Positions 39,011 through 48,745 of a stretch of DNA of 64,000 nt are shown here, in pieces. Location of the stretch: NCBI RefSeq assembly GCF_000251145.1, contig NZ_AIDW01000019.1, positions 62,001-126,000 of the forward strand, read 5' to 3'. Under the pieces are notes generated by a model. That model searched no databases, was not told the DNA's origin, and saw only the letters and a list, made by a program, of their open reading frames with translations. The stretch's first letter is position 1; each line of letters opens with the position of its first letter. The translations under genes and the position numbers were made by a program. Origin of the DNA: Sphingomonas sp. PAMC 26621. Lineage in GTDB: Bacteria > Pseudomonadota > Alphaproteobacteria > Sphingomonadales > Sphingomonadaceae.

Positions 39011-40517
39011 TCGTGCAGGCGCCGCCGCGGCGCGGGTTGCGCTTGCGGCGGGGCGCCCGGCGTTGCTGTGGCAGCGCCAGATCGCGGACACCGAAACCCC
39101 CGTCGCCGCGGCACTCAAGCTGATCGAACCGGGTCGCGGGGATTTCCTGCTCGAATCGGTCGAGGGTGGGGAGACGCGCGGACGGCACAGCCTGATCGGG
39201 CTCGCGCCGGATCTGCTGTTCCGCGCGCACGGGTCGGCAGCGGAGATCAACCCTTCGTGGCTGACCGATCGAGCCGCCTTTAAGCCCTGTGCGCAGCCTA
39301 CGCTCGACGCGCTTCGGGCCTTGGTCGCGACGTGCCGGATGGACGTCCCCACCGAACTGCCGCGCGCGCTCGCCTGCCTCGTCGGCTATTTCGGCTACGA
39401 GACGATCGGCCTGGTCGAACGGCTGCCGCGCCCATCCCGGGACGCGCTCGGCGTGCCCGACATGATCTTCGTGCGGCCGACCGTCATTCTCATCTTCGAC
39501 CGGTTGGCGGATGCATTGTTCATCGTCTCCCCGGTCTGGCCCGATCACGCGCGCGACCCGGACGCGATCATCACCGACGCGCTCGATCGGATCGAATCGA
39601 CCGCAGCCCGGCTAGCGACCGCCCCCCTGCCCGCACCGGTCCGGATCGAAACGCCCGACGAGATCGCGCTGACGTCGGCCCTGCCCGCCGGGCGTTATGC
39701 CGAGATGGTCGCACGTGCGAAGGACTATATCGTCGCTGGCGATATCTTTCAGGTCGTGCTCGCACAGCGCTTCACCGCGCCATTCCCGCTCCCGCCGATC
39801 GAACTGTATCGCGCGTTGCGACGGATCAACCCGTCACCGTTCCTGTATCACCTCGATCTGCCCGGATTCGCGTTGACCGGTTCGTCGCCCGAAATCCTCG
39901 TCCGGGTCCGCGATGGCGAAGTCACGATCCGCCCCATCGCGGGAACCCGCCCGCGCGGCAAGACCGCCGCCGAAGACGAGGCCAACCGCACGAGCCTGCT
40001 CGCCGACCCCAAGGAGCGCGCGGAGCATCTCATGCTGCTCGATCTCGGCCGCAACGATGTCGGACGTGTGGCGGAGGCCGGCAGCGTTACCGTCACGGCC
40101 AGCTACACGACCGAGTTCTACAGCCATGTGATGCACATTGTGTCGAACGTCGTCGGGCGGCTCGCCCCCGACAAGGACGCGCTTGACGCACTGTTCGCCG
40201 GCTTCCCGGCTGGCACGGTTTCGGGCGCACCGAAGGTCCGCGCGTGCGAGATCATTGCCGAACTGGAGGATGCGGTGCGCGGGCCGTATGCGGGCGGCGT
40301 CGGCTATTTCTCGCCGGACGGATCGATGGATTCGTGCATCGTGTTGCGCACCGCAGTGGTCAAGGACGGGGTCATGCACGTCCAGGCCGGCGCGGGGATC
40401 GTCGCGGACAGCGAGGCCGTCTATGAGCAGCGGGAGTGCGAGGCGAAGGCCGGAGCGTTGCTGGCGGCCGCGCGGGAAGCGGTCGGACGGGCCAGCGAGG
40501 CCGGCTTCGGTCAGTAA
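38994..40517 (+). CDS. trpE: Anthranilate synthase component I
   Basis: 507 residues with a probable GTG start that overlaps the ppiD end by 17 bases. It makes anthranilate from chorismate with TrpG. The N-terminal domain has FLLESVEGG, containing the LLES feedback site for tryptophan, and YFGYETIGLVERLP. The chorismate-binding domain has GDIFQVVLAQRF, GSSPEILVRV, DPKERAEHLMLLDLGRNDVG and GAPKVRACEIIAELE. There is no ATG at the right place; GTG 38994 yields PASPDRAGAAAARVALAAGR before the conserved RPALLWQRQI. trpG follows after an intervening divergent gene, an uncommon split. Confidence 0.93.
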   Translation: MPASPDRAGAAAARVALAAGRPALLWQRQIADTETPVAAALKLIEPGRGDFLLESVEGGETRGRHSLIGLAPDLLFRAHGSAAEINPSWLTDRAAFKPCAQPTLDALRALVATCRMDVPTELPRALACLVGYFGYETIGLVERLPRPSRDALGVPDMIFVRPTVILIFDRLADALFIVSPVWPDHARDPDAIITDALDRIESTAARLATAPLPAPVRIETPDEIALTSALPAGRYAEMVARAKDYIVAGDIFQVVLAQRFTAPFPLPPIELYRALRRINPSPFLYHLDLPGFALTGSSPEILVRVRDGEVTIRPIAGTRPRGKTAAEDEANRTSLLADPKERAEHLMLLDLGRNDVGRVAEAGSVTVTASYTTEFYSHVMHIVSNVVGRLAPDKDALDALFAGFPAGTVSGAPKVRACEIIAELEDAVRGPYAGGVGYFSPDGSMDSCIVLRTAVVKDGVMHVQAGAGIVADSEAVYEQRECEAKAGALLAAAREAVGRASEAGFGQ

Positions 40518-40627
40518 TTCGCCACGCCAGAGCCTGATCCATGGTCGCGAGGTAAAGACGGCTTCCCGCCCCCTTTGAAGCGGGAGTTGGAAGAGATGAT
40601 GATCTCCCAAGCCGTTGCCCGAGTGTC

Positions 40628-40648
40628 ACCCCGGTGCAACACCGGGGT
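40628..40648. terminator. Hairpin downstream of trpE
   Basis: ACCCCGGTG-CAA-CACCGGGGT is a perfect nine-base-pair stem. There is no T-run. It sits between the convergent trpE and the small secreted-protein gene and may stop both. Confidence 0.5.
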
Positions 40649-40663
40649 TCACCACCCATCAGA

Positions 40664-41095
40664 TCACGGAACGATCTCGGCCTGCCGCCGCCGTTCTGCA
40701 CGATCCGCCGCAAACTGTTCCGCGCGGAGCTTCGAGCAGCCCGTCTGCCCGCCCGAACCGACCGGTGAGCAGGTATCCGGCAGGCCCGCTGCCCGACGTC
40801 CGGCGTCATCGGCGACGGCAGTGCGGTTCACCCAGCTCTGGTTCTGCGCCGGGATCGGCTTGTCGTCGCGCAATTCCTTCGGGATCCGGTACGGTTCGCC
40901 GACGCGCGCGCAGACGACGATCTCGGCATCGGGATCCGTCGACTTGGGACACGCCTGATTCCCCGTCAGGGTGATCGAACGAATCCGCTGCGGCGGTTTG
41001 CCCGACTCGGCTTGCTGCTGCCCCGCGGGAACTTGCGCGAACGCGGCAACGGGCAAGGCGGTCAGCAGCCCCAGCAGGGCAAAGGTGCGCGACAT
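40664..41095 (-). CDS. Secreted protein of unknown function, sphingomonad type
   Basis: 143 residues. Signal peptide about 1-20 (FALLGLLTALPVAAFA/Q). The mature part contains CPKSTDPDAEIVVCAR and EPYRIPKELRDD, a motif common in sphingomonad secreted proteins, with two cysteines that could form a disulphide, and a second Cys pair near the end (PDTCSPVGSGGQTGCSKL). Three consecutive ATG codons (41101, 41098, 41095) follow AGGAG; the third has the best spacing. Function unknown. It lies in opposite orientation between trpE and trpG. Confidence 0.75.
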   Translation of the reverse strand: MSRTFALLGLLTALPVAAFAQVPAGQQQAESGKPPQRIRSITLTGNQACPKSTDPDAEIVVCARVGEPYRIPKELRDDKPIPAQNQSWVNRTAVADDAGRRAAGLPDTCSPVGSGGQTGCSKLRAEQFAADRAERRRQAEIVP

Positions 41096-41219
41096 CATCA
41101 TTTCTCCTGAGGATTCCCTAACGTGCGGGGTGCAAGGTTGATCCATGCTGAACCACGTCCGCCGGGCCGGTAGCAGCGTAATCATTGTGGTATATGTCCA
41201 AACACGGTAGCGGCGCGCG

Positions 41220-41804
41220 ATGATCCTCGTCATCGACAATTATGACAGCTTCACCTGGAACCTGGTCCATTATCTGATGGAGTTGGGCGCCGAGGTGAAG
41301 GTCGTTCGCAACGATGCGCTGACCGCCGCGGATGCGATGGCGAGCAACGCGCAAGGGTTTCTAATTTCCCCCGGCCCGAAGACGCCGACCGAGGCGGGCG
41401 TCTCGCTCGATCTCGTCGCGGCCTGCGCGGAGGCAGGGCGGCCTTTGCTTGGCGTGTGCCTTGGCCATCAGGCGATCGGGCAGCATTTTGGCGGCACGGT
41501 CGTGCGTGGCGGGCTGATGCACGGGAAAACCTCTCCGGTGCAGCACGATGGCAGCGGCGTGTTCGCCGGCCTCCCCTCGCCGTTCATTGCGACGCGCTAT
41601 CATTCGCTGATCGTCGAGGACATGCCCGACTCGCTGATCGCCAACGCGCATGCCGACGACGGGTCAGTGATGGGCGTCCGCCACCGCACGCTGCCGATCC
41701 ACGGCGTGCAATTCCACCCCGAGAGCATCGCCACCGAGCACGGCCATGCGATGCTCGCCAATTTTCTCGCCGACGCGGGCATCACCGCGAAGACGCCGGC
41801 ATGA
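41220..41804 (+). CDS. trpG: Anthranilate synthase component II (glutamine amidotransferase)
   Basis: 194 residues. It supplies ammonia from glutamine to TrpE and may also serve aminodeoxychorismate synthase. The class I amidotransferase triad is complete: C80 in [10 protein letters not shown], and the His and Glu in [33 protein letters not shown] is the standard start. The stop overlaps the trpD start (ATGA). Confidence 0.95.
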   Translation: MILVIDNYDSFTWNLVHYLMELGAEVKVVRNDALTAADAMASNAQGFLISPGPKTPTEAGVSLDLVAACAEAGRPLLGVCLGHQAIGQHFGGTVVRGGLMHGKTSPVQHDGSGVFAGLPSPFIATRYHSLIVEDMPDSLIANAHADDGSVMGVRHRTLPIHGVQFHPESIATEHGHAMLANFLADAGITAKTPA

Positions 41805-42796
41805 GCACGCTCGCCTTGCTCCCCGATCCGACGAGCCCGCTCAGCCGCGAGACGGCGGCGAAGGCGTTCGCCGACCTGCTCGACGGGCATGTTCCCGAAG
41901 ACGCGATCGCGGCGTTCCTGGTCGGGCTGACCGAACGCGGCGAGACCAGCATCGAGATCGCCGAGGCCGCGCGCGCGTTGCGCAACCGACTGATCCCGAT
42001 CTCCGCGCCTGCGGGCGCGATCGACGTTTGCGGCACCGGTGGCGACGGGCATCATACGCTCAACGTGTCGACCGCGGTATCGATCGTCGTTGCGAGCACG
42101 GGCGTGCCGGTCGCCAAGCACGGCAATCGCGCGGCGTCGTCCAAGGCGGGCGCCGCCGACACGCTCGAGGCGCTCGGGCTAGACATGGACCGTGCGGGCG
42201 CGCTCGCCGAGGCGAGCCTGCGCGACATCGGCATCGCCTTCCTGTTCGCCGCGAACCATCACCCGGCGATGCGGCAGATTACCCCGATCCGCCGGCGGAT
42301 CGGGCGGCGGACGATCTTCAATTTGATGGGCCCGCTCGCAAATCCTGCCGGGGTCACCCGCCAGCTGATTGGGATCGCTCGGCCCGATTATACCGCGACC
42401 TATGCCGCCGCGCTCGAGCAGCTCGGCACCGAGGCGGCGCTGGTCGTTTCAGGCGAGGAAGGCCTCGACGAACTGTCCTGTGCCGGGCCAACCGTCGTCG
42501 TCGGCGTCGGGCAAGCGGAGCTCCCCGGCCGGATTGCACCCGAGGACGCCGGACTGTCGCGCCATCCGATCAGCGCGATCGTCGGCGGCGACTCCGCCCA
42601 TAACGCCGCTGCGTTGCGCCGCCTGCTGACCGGCGAAACCGGTGCCTATCGCGATGCCGTGCTGTTCAACGCCGCCGCCGCGCTGATCGTCGCGGGGACC
42701 GCGCAGACTTTGTCCGACGGCGTCGCACGCGCCACCGATGCGCTCGATTCGGGCGCCGCCAATACCTTGCTCGATCGCTGGATCGCTTATTCATGA
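41801..42796 (+). CDS. trpD: Anthranilate phosphoribosyltransferase
   Basis: 331 residues. It joins anthranilate and PRPP in tryptophan synthesis. The glycine-rich PRPP loop is [15 protein letters not shown], followed by [33 protein letters not shown] and [14 protein letters not shown]. The N-terminal [18 protein letters not shown] is the usual helical domain. It overlaps both neighbours by four bases, showing translational coupling of trpG, trpD and trpC. Confidence 0.95.
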   Translation: MSTLALLPDPTSPLSRETAAKAFADLLDGHVPEDAIAAFLVGLTERGETSIEIAEAARALRNRLIPISAPAGAIDVCGTGGDGHHTLNVSTAVSIVVASTGVPVAKHGNRAASSKAGAADTLEALGLDMDRAGALAEASLRDIGIAFLFAANHHPAMRQITPIRRRIGRRTIFNLMGPLANPAGVTRQLIGIARPDYTATYAAALEQLGTEAALVVSGEEGLDELSCAGPTVVVGVGQAELPGRIAPEDAGLSRHPISAIVGGDSAHNAAALRRLLTGETGAYRDAVLFNAAAALIVAGTAQTLSDGVARATDALDSGAANTLLDRWIAYS

Positions 42797-43578
42797 CCGA
42801 TATTCTCAATCGCATCCTCGAAACCAAGCGCGCCGACGTCGCCGCGCGCAAAGCGACGATCCCGATGGCCGAACTCGATGCGCGAATGGCGGCACAGAGC
42901 AAGCCGCGCGGGTTCCGCGCTGCGCTCGACGCCAAGGCGCTGACGGGACCCGCACTGATCGCGGAGATCAAGAAAGCCAGTCCGTCCAAGGGCCTGATCC
43001 GCGAGGATTTCGATCCCCCTGCGCACGCCACCGCTTATGCCGCCGGCGGTGCGGCCTGCCTGTCGGTGCTGACCGACGAGGCGTGGTTCCAGGGGGCGGA
43101 CTCGTATCTTTCGGCCGCGCGGGGGGCGTGTGACCTTCCCGTGCTGCGCAAGGACTTCATGGTCGATCCGTGGCAAGTGCCCGAGTCGCGCGGGCTTGGC
43201 GCGGATGCGATCCTGCTGATCATGGCCGCGCTTGACGATACGTTGCTCGCCGAGATCGAGGCGAGCGCGATCGAATGCGGGATGGACGTGCTGGTCGAGG
43301 TTCATTCGCAGGACGAGATGGAGCGCGCGATGAAGCTCAAGTCGCGGCTGATCGGCGTCAACAATCGCGACCTGCGCACCTTCACGGTCGATTTCGCGCG
43401 GACCTACGAACTCGTGTCCAAGGCCCCCAAGGGCTGCACCTTCGTCGCAGAAAGCGGGCTGACGACCCGCGCCGACCTCGACGCGATGGCGGAGCACGGC
43501 ATCCGCTGCTTCCTGATCGGCGAGGCGCTGATGCGGCAGGCGGATGTCGAGGCGGCGACGCGGAGCCTGATCGGATGA
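42793..43578 (+). CDS. trpC: Indole-3-glycerol phosphate synthase
   Basis: 261 residues, a TIM barrel that closes the indole ring in tryptophan synthesis. [18 protein letters not shown] starts the protein; [19 protein letters not shown] holds the catalytic Lys; [35 protein letters not shown] and [14 protein letters not shown] follow in order. It is a monofunctional enzyme without TrpF fusion. The stop overlaps moaC (ATGA). Confidence 0.95.
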   Translation: MTDILNRILETKRADVAARKATIPMAELDARMAAQSKPRGFRAALDAKALTGPALIAEIKKASPSKGLIREDFDPPAHATAYAAGGAACLSVLTDEAWFQGADSYLSAARGACDLPVLRKDFMVDPWQVPESRGLGADAILLIMAALDDTLLAEIEASAIECGMDVLVEVHSQDEMERAMKLKSRLIGVNNRDLRTFTVDFARTYELVSKAPKGCTFVAESGLTTRADLDAMAEHGIRCFLIGEALMRQADVEAATRSLIG

Positions 43579-44042
43579 GCGGGCTGACGCATCTCGACGC
43601 GGCGGGTGCCGCGCACATGGTCGACGTCGGCGGCAAGGATGCGACCCGGCGCGAAGCGGTCGCGCGCGGGCGGATCGACATGATCCCCGAAGCGGTCCGC
43701 GCGATCCGCGATGGCAGCGCGATCAAGGGCGACGTGCTCGCGGTGGCGCGCGTTGCCGGCATCATGGGCGCGAAAAAGACGAGCGACCTGATCCCCTTGT
43801 GCCACCCGCTCCCGCTCACGCGTGTAGCGATCGATCTTGCGGTGGATGATGCGGGCGTCGTCGCAACCGCGACCGCGGCGACCGAAGGCAAGACCGGAGT
43901 CGAAATGGAGGCGCTCACCGCGGTCAGCGTGGCGCTACTGACGATCTACGACATGGCCAAGGCGATCGACAAAGGCATGACGATCCGGGACATCCAGTTG
44001 CTGACCAAGTTCGGCGGCAAGTCGGGCGACTGGGTACGCTGA
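43575..44042 (+). CDS. moaC: Cyclic pyranopterin monophosphate synthase MoaC
   Basis: 155 residues. It makes cyclic pyranopterin monophosphate in the first stage of molybdenum cofactor synthesis. [51 protein letters not shown] and [20 protein letters not shown] are all present. It overlaps trpC and ends the trp run. In many sphingomonads moeA follows directly; here four unrelated genes lie between. Confidence 0.95.
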   Translation: MSGLTHLDAAGAAHMVDVGGKDATRREAVARGRIDMIPEAVRAIRDGSAIKGDVLAVARVAGIMGAKKTSDLIPLCHPLPLTRVAIDLAVDDAGVVATATAATEGKTGVEMEALTAVSVALLTIYDMAKAIDKGMTIRDIQLLTKFGGKSGDWVR

Positions 44043-44121
44043 ACCCTGCGACGGCGGCTGCTTTGACGCCATACAGGCGGCTGGGCGTCGTCAGGTGCGG
44101 GAACGGCGGCCGGGAACGGCG

Positions 44122-44496
44122 CTAGGCCCACGCTGGCAGAGGATGGTCGGCTATCAGCTGTTTCAAAACTGCCACCAAAGGCGCTTTCGCATACGGCTTC
44201 CTTAGCATCGGCCGATCGAGCAGGTCCGTGCGGTCTCCATGATCGCCATAGCCGGTCGCGAACGCAAACGGGATACCGCGCTGCGCCAGCATATCTGCGA
44301 CCGGATAGCTTTTCTCACCGTTCAAGTTGACGTCGATCATTGCCGCATCGAAACTGTGTCCGGCCAGAATTGCGAGCGCCTCGGCAACGCTGGCGGCGGA
44401 GCAGCCGAGCTCTTCCAGCGACATTTCTATCTGCATTAGCACGAGCATCTCGTCCTCGACGACGAGGATCCTGCGGCCGGCGAGAAGGCCGGTCAT
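44122..44496 (-). CDS. Single-domain response regulator paired with HWE kinase
   Basis: 124 residues. Receiver domain with E14/D15 in LVVEDEMLVL, D55 in AAMIDVNLNG, a Thr in PFAFATGYGD, and Lys in LRKPYAK. No output domain. ATG 44496 overlaps the stop of the kinase gene upstream (ATGA), so the two are co-translated and probably a cognate pair. The start is set by MTGLLAGRRILVVEDE; further upstream sequence is unlike receivers. Confidence 0.9.
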   Translation of the reverse strand: MTGLLAGRRILVVEDEMLVLMQIEMSLEELGCSAASVAEALAILAGHSFDAAMIDVNLNGEKSYPVADMLAQRGIPFAFATGYGDHGDRTDLLDRPMLRKPYAKAPLVAVLKQLIADHPLPAWA

Positions 44497-45539
44497 GCTT
44501 GCGCCCCGGAGGAGATTGGTATGTCGATCGTGCACGCCAAGCCTGCCCGCAGATATTCGAGCGTGACATTGCCGCCGAGCTCGTGCGGCAACCCACGCTC
44601 GATGACCCACGATCCGAACCCCTTGTGCGTCGGCGGCACCACCGGCGGTCCGTCGTGCTCCCGCCACCGGAGCACGAGCCGGTCTTGCGGCGCTGAAGAC
44701 ACCGTCCAGTCGATCGCGACGTTGCCAGCATCGTTCGAGAGGGCACCGTATTTAACGGCGTTGGTCGCAAGCTCGTTGAGCGCGATTGCGACCGAGAGTG
44801 CGGCCTTGGGCGACAGATGGACATTGCCGCCTGTGATCGTGAAACGCTCGGCGCAGCCCGCGACAACCTTGAACGGGTGCAGCGCTGTATCGACCAGATC
44901 GTGTAGCCCCGCGCCCTCCCAATTGCGGTGGGTGAGGAGGTCGTGCGACCGCGATAAAGCCAGAATGCGGGACTCGATCGCTTCGCGGATCACCGCCGGT
45001 TCGGCCGGCCGCCGCAACGCCTGGGTGACGATCGACTGCACCGTCGACAACGTGTTTTTTACCCGATGGTTGAGTTCGTCGATCAACATCTTGCACCGAG
45101 CGTTATCCTGCCGGTGGTTGGTCAAATCGACGAGCGACACGAAATGCTGCACAACCGTGCCGCTATCGTCGCACACCGGGCTGACGAACATCGACGCCCA
45201 GAATTCGCTACCGTTCTTTCGCTTGTAATGGATTTCCGGTTCGTGGTCGCACTCTCCGCGGAACGCTGTTTCGACCGTCTCCATTGTTTCCGAGTCGACC
45301 CCCACGGCGAGCAACGACTGGAAACTTTTGGCGAGCACTTCTTCTCGGGAATAACCCGTCAGCGTCAAGAACGCATCATTTGCGAAGATGACTGGGTGGC
45401 CGGGCTCCACGTCAGTAAAAACCATCGGCATCCGGGTCTTCTGAGCAGCCACGACGAATGGGCCAAGTTCCTTTCGGAACGTGTCGACTGCTGCCTCGCC
45501 CTCTTTTTGGGCCTCTGATTTTGCTGTTACATCCGCCAT
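44493..45539 (-). CDS. LOV-like PAS domain HWE histidine kinase
   Basis: 348 residues. A PAS domain of the LOV type covers about 28-143 (IFANDAFLTLTGYSREEVLA; KRKNGSEFWASMFVSPVCDD), but the photoactive cysteine of NCRFLQ is replaced: the corresponding stretch is SFQSLL, with Phe at 73. Light sensing by the usual cysteinyl-flavin bond is therefore unlikely. The HWE kinase core follows: H158 in DELNHRVKNTLSTVQSI, the NELATNAVKYGALS box and the WREHDGPPV motif that names the family. ATG 45539, with AGGAAT upstream, is chosen over ATG 45602. It is coupled to the receiver gene. Confidence 0.88.
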   Translation of the reverse strand: MADVTAKSEAQKEGEAAVDTFRKELGPFVVAAQKTRMPMVFTDVEPGHPVIFANDAFLTLTGYSREEVLAKSFQSLLAVGVDSETMETVETAFRGECDHEPEIHYKRKNGSEFWASMFVSPVCDDSGTVVQHFVSLVDLTNHRQDNARCKMLIDELNHRVKNTLSTVQSIVTQALRRPAEPAVIREAIESRILALSRSHDLLTHRNWEGAGLHDLVDTALHPFKVVAGCAERFTITGGNVHLSPKAALSVAIALNELATNAVKYGALSNDAGNVAIDWTVSSAPQDRLVLRWREHDGPPVVPPTHKGFGSWVIERGLPHELGGNVTLEYLRAGLACTIDIPISSGAQA

Positions 45540-45751
45540 TTTATTCCTTAACCTGCCGTGGCTTACTCGCTTAGTCTCCGTCCTCCTAAGAATATTTGTC
45601 ATGCAGGCGGGAAGACGGTCGTCTTGAGCCTCGGGGGCGTCCAGCGCGTCTGGAATGGTTGCTTGCTAAGGCCGGCCCGAGGCAGGAACATCGCGGAGCT
45701 ACCAACGCCCGCCCACTTGCGAACACGCTGAACCCGCCTTTACAAGTCGCC

Positions 45752-46084
45752 ATGCGCGTTCGGGGAAGTTGCCACTGCGGTGCGGTTCGGGTGGAGGTGC
45801 CGGACACCCCATCGTGGGTAGCCGACTGCAACTGCTCGCTGTGTCGCAAGCTTGCGTGGCGTGTGGCCTATTACCCGCCCGAGCAGGTCCGCATCTCGGG
45901 CAAAACCACCGCCTATGTCTGGGGCGACCGGATGATCGGCATCCACCATTGCCCGGTCTGTGGCTGCGGAACCCACTGGCAAACGCTCGGCGAGGATTTC
46001 GGCAAGATGGGCGTCAACGCCCGCCTGCTCGACGGCTTCGATGAGAGCGGCATCGAAGTTCGCAAGGTCGACAACGCGGACTGA
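45752..46084 (+). CDS. GFA family protein (zinc-binding)
   Basis: 110 residues. Cysteine pairs fit the GFA/CENP-V fold: GSCHCGAVRVEV, DCNCSLCRK and HHCPVCGCGTHWQ. The family includes glutathione-dependent formaldehyde-activating enzymes, but most small members are uncharacterised, so the name should not be read as activity. ATG 45752 gives MRVRGSCHCGAV. Confidence 0.88.
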   Translation: MRVRGSCHCGAVRVEVPDTPSWVADCNCSLCRKLAWRVAYYPPEQVRISGKTTAYVWGDRMIGIHHCPVCGCGTHWQTLGEDFGKMGVNARLLDGFDESGIEVRKVDNAD

Positions 46085-46095
46085 ATGAAACGCCA

Positions 46096-46122
46096 CGGCC
46101 GCTCCCGACAAGGGAACGGCCG
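46096..46122. terminator. Hairpin between convergent GFA and TonB-receptor genes
   Basis: CGGCCG-ct-CCC and GGG-aa-CGGCCG form an interrupted stem with a five-base loop. No T-run. Likely a shared transcription stop. Confidence 0.5.
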
Positions 46123-46135
46123 GGGCGCCAGGCCA

Positions 46136-48463
46136 TCAGAACTTGCCGCTGAGTGATACGCCGATGATCCGCGGGTCGTTGAAGACTGCGGCGTTGTAAT
46201 TCTCGATCACGCCCTTCAGGTTCTTCTCGTTGGTCAGGTTGCGGACGAACACCGCGAGCTCATATTTGTTGTCCGGCGCGACATAGCCCGCCTTCAGGCC
46301 TGCCTCGAACGTCCCGTCCGAGGTGAACTCGGCGGTCTTGTAGAGCACGAAGTTGGTATAGCCCTGGACGTTCGCATCGCCCGCGAGGAACAGCGAGCCG
46401 CCGTTGCCGAGCGGCAGATCGTAGCGTGCGGTCGCATTGAACTGATATTTCGGCGCGTTGGGGAGCGGGTTGCCGTCGATCTGCGCGAAGGTGTTCGGGC
46501 CGACACGGATCGTCGGATCCTGCACCGTGCAGGTGACGACCCCGCCGAGGATGCAGACCTGCGCATAGACGCGCGGATCGTTGATCTCGGTGTGGAGCAG
46601 GCTGCCGCCGAGGCCCAGCGTGAACTGGCGGACCGGCCGCCACTTCAGCTCCGCCTCGCCGCCCCATGCCTTCGCCTTGTCCGCGTTGAACAGCACGCCA
46701 TTGCCGAACGAATCGTTGCCGTTGAGCTGAATGTCGCTGACTTCGTAATAGAAGCCGGTCGCGTTGAAGCGCAGCGTGTTGCCGAACAGGTTCGACTTGA
46801 AGCCCGCTTCATACGACATGATCGTTTCGGAATTGGCGGTGGTAAAATCGGTGTTGAACACCGCAGAACGCCCCTGGATCGTCGGTCCGCGGAAGCCGCG
46901 CGCGACGCGCGCATAGACGCTGACATTGGGGTCGATCTGGTACAGCGCACTCGCGTCCCAGCTCGGCTGCGTATCCGACAGGCGGACGTAGCGGCGACCG
47001 GTGTAGCTCGACACGCCCGCCGCATTGGCGTTGGCGATCAGCAGACGGGTCGCTTTGGTGTCGTTGGTGACGCGCACGCCGCCGGTCAGCGTCAGCTTGG
47101 GGAGGATCTCATAGCTGATCTGGCCGAAGCCCGCGTAGGACGTGTTGAAGTCCCGCAGCAGGACGTAGTTGTTCGGGTTCGGGCGGGTGTTGTTGAGATC
47201 GGGCTGGATCAGGAAGACGCCGCGCTGGTCGAATTCCGTCAGGTCGCGCTGCTCGAAATACATCTCGCCGATCTGCCACTTGAACCGGCCGGTGCCGTCG
47301 TCCGACAACCGGACTTCCTGCGTCAGCTGGTCGAGATTGCGGACCCGGCCCTGGCTCTCGCCATAGAAGCGCGCGCCGGCGAAGTTGGTCGCAGCACCGC
47401 CATCGGTGTCGCCGCGGCTATAGCCCGAGGTCGTTTCCCACGCGGTGATCGAGGTCAGCACCACGCCGCCAAAATCGTTCTTCAGGTTGAGCGACGCGCC
47501 GTAGGTCTTGTACGCCTGCGGATTGTTGGCCGCCTCGTCGAGCGCGATCGACGCGCGCGGTTCGGCGCTGACGTCGTTCGAGCCGCGCTTGAGCGCGCCG
47601 CGATGGAAGATCGTCGACGTGCCGCTGTAATCACGCGCATGCGCGGAAAGCAGCCCGGTGAAGCCCGTGTCGGGCGGGGTCAGCATTAACTGGACGCGAA
47701 CGTCCTTCTCGTCGAACCCGCCGAGCTTGTCCTTGCCGCCGACAGTGCCGTCCGCGCTGACGCCGGTATAGGTGTTGTCGACCCAGTTGTCGCGGTGCTG
47801 GAACAGCCCGGAGACCCGGAACGACAGCACGTCCTTGACGATCGGCCCGCCGACGCCCGCATCGATCGTCGCGGTGTTGTAGCTGCCGAACGACGCCGAG
47901 GCGCGACCGTGGAAATCGTTGGTCGGGCGGTTGGTGTCGAACTTGATGATGCCCGCGGTGGTGTTGCGGCCGAACAGCGTGCCCTGCGGCCCGCGCAGCA
48001 CCTCGACCTGACGGACGTCGAACACCGGGTTGGACTTGAGCACGACATGCTCGAGCACGACGTCGTCCTGGATGATCGACACCGGCTGCGAGGCGCCGAG
48101 ATAGAAATCGATGTTGCCGAGGCCGCGGATGTAAAAGCGCGGGAAGATGCGCCCGGTCGTCGTCTCGGCATAGAGGCCGGGAACACGGTTCGCGAGTTCG
48201 AGCACGTCGCCGCCACCGCTCTGGAAGGCGCGCAGATCGTCCCCACCGACGACGCCGACCGACACCGGCACCTTCTGCAGGTTCTCGCTCCGGCGCTCCG
48301 CCGTGACCACGATATCGCCGACGCCGTCCGTAGTAGCGGGTGCCTCGACCGATGCGGGCGTGGCAGCGTCGGGCGCGGTCTGCGCCATCGCCGACGGGAC
48401 CGCGAGCAGAGCCGAACCGGCGGCACCGGCAAGCAGCAGCGATTTTGCGATGGTGATCGTCAT
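46136..48463 (-). CDS. TonB-dependent outer-membrane receptor
   Basis: 775 residues. Signal peptide about 1-27 (ALLAVPSAMA/QTAPD). A TonB box-like stretch GDIVVTAERR lies at about 49-58 and is followed by the plug domain (ENLQKVPVSVGVVGGDDLRA; VRQVEVLRGPQGTLFGRNTT), then a 22-strand barrel ending in GVSLSGKF with the C-terminal Phe. It takes up a large substrate across the outer membrane using TonB energy. Substrate unknown; no Fur box or riboswitch was found in the 280-base upstream gap. A surface loop contains a Cys pair (QVCILGGVVTCTV). Confidence 0.92.
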   Translation of the reverse strand: MTITIAKSLLLAGAAGSALLAVPSAMAQTAPDAATPASVEAPATTDGVGDIVVTAERRSENLQKVPVSVGVVGGDDLRAFQSGGGDVLELANRVPGLYAETTTGRIFPRFYIRGLGNIDFYLGASQPVSIIQDDVVLEHVVLKSNPVFDVRQVEVLRGPQGTLFGRNTTAGIIKFDTNRPTNDFHGRASASFGSYNTATIDAGVGGPIVKDVLSFRVSGLFQHRDNWVDNTYTGVSADGTVGGKDKLGGFDEKDVRVQLMLTPPDTGFTGLLSAHARDYSGTSTIFHRGALKRGSNDVSAEPRASIALDEAANNPQAYKTYGASLNLKNDFGGVVLTSITAWETTSGYSRGDTDGGAATNFAGARFYGESQGRVRNLDQLTQEVRLSDDGTGRFKWQIGEMYFEQRDLTEFDQRGVFLIQPDLNNTRPNPNNYVLLRDFNTSYAGFGQISYEILPKLTLTGGVRVTNDTKATRLLIANANAAGVSSYTGRRYVRLSDTQPSWDASALYQIDPNVSVYARVARGFRGPTIQGRSAVFNTDFTTANSETIMSYEAGFKSNLFGNTLRFNATGFYYEVSDIQLNGNDSFGNGVLFNADKAKAWGGEAELKWRPVRQFTLGLGGSLLHTEINDPRVYAQVCILGGVVTCTVQDPTIRVGPNTFAQIDGNPLPNAPKYQFNATARYDLPLGNGGSLFLAGDANVQGYTNFVLYKTAEFTSDGTFEAGLKAGYVAPDNKYELAVFVRNLTNEKNLKGVIENYNAAVFNDPRIIGVSLSGKF

Positions 48464-48745
48464 GTGCGGAGTCCCCCTTGGATTGCTTTGGGAACCGACC
48501 GACCCGCTGCGCCGTCCCGCGCCATTTTGGCATCGTGACGGGTGAGTTGCGCCCGGGATCGAAAAGTCCGTTCCCCCGCCGCGCCCGCTAGGGTTGGTTT
48601 GTTGCTAATTGATGACATGCTGTTTCGGCATCGAAACTTGGTTACCGAGCGTGGCTGCAATGTCGCACTTTCGACGCGCGATCCAAGCGTGTGCGCTGGC
48701 TGACAGGGGTCGACGCGAGGCGATACGAGGCGATAAGGCAGCCGA

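Noticed and set aside
48464-48745. Riboswitch or Fur box before the TonB receptor
   Set aside because: No conserved cobalamin-type core or convincing palindrome was seen in the 280-base gap.
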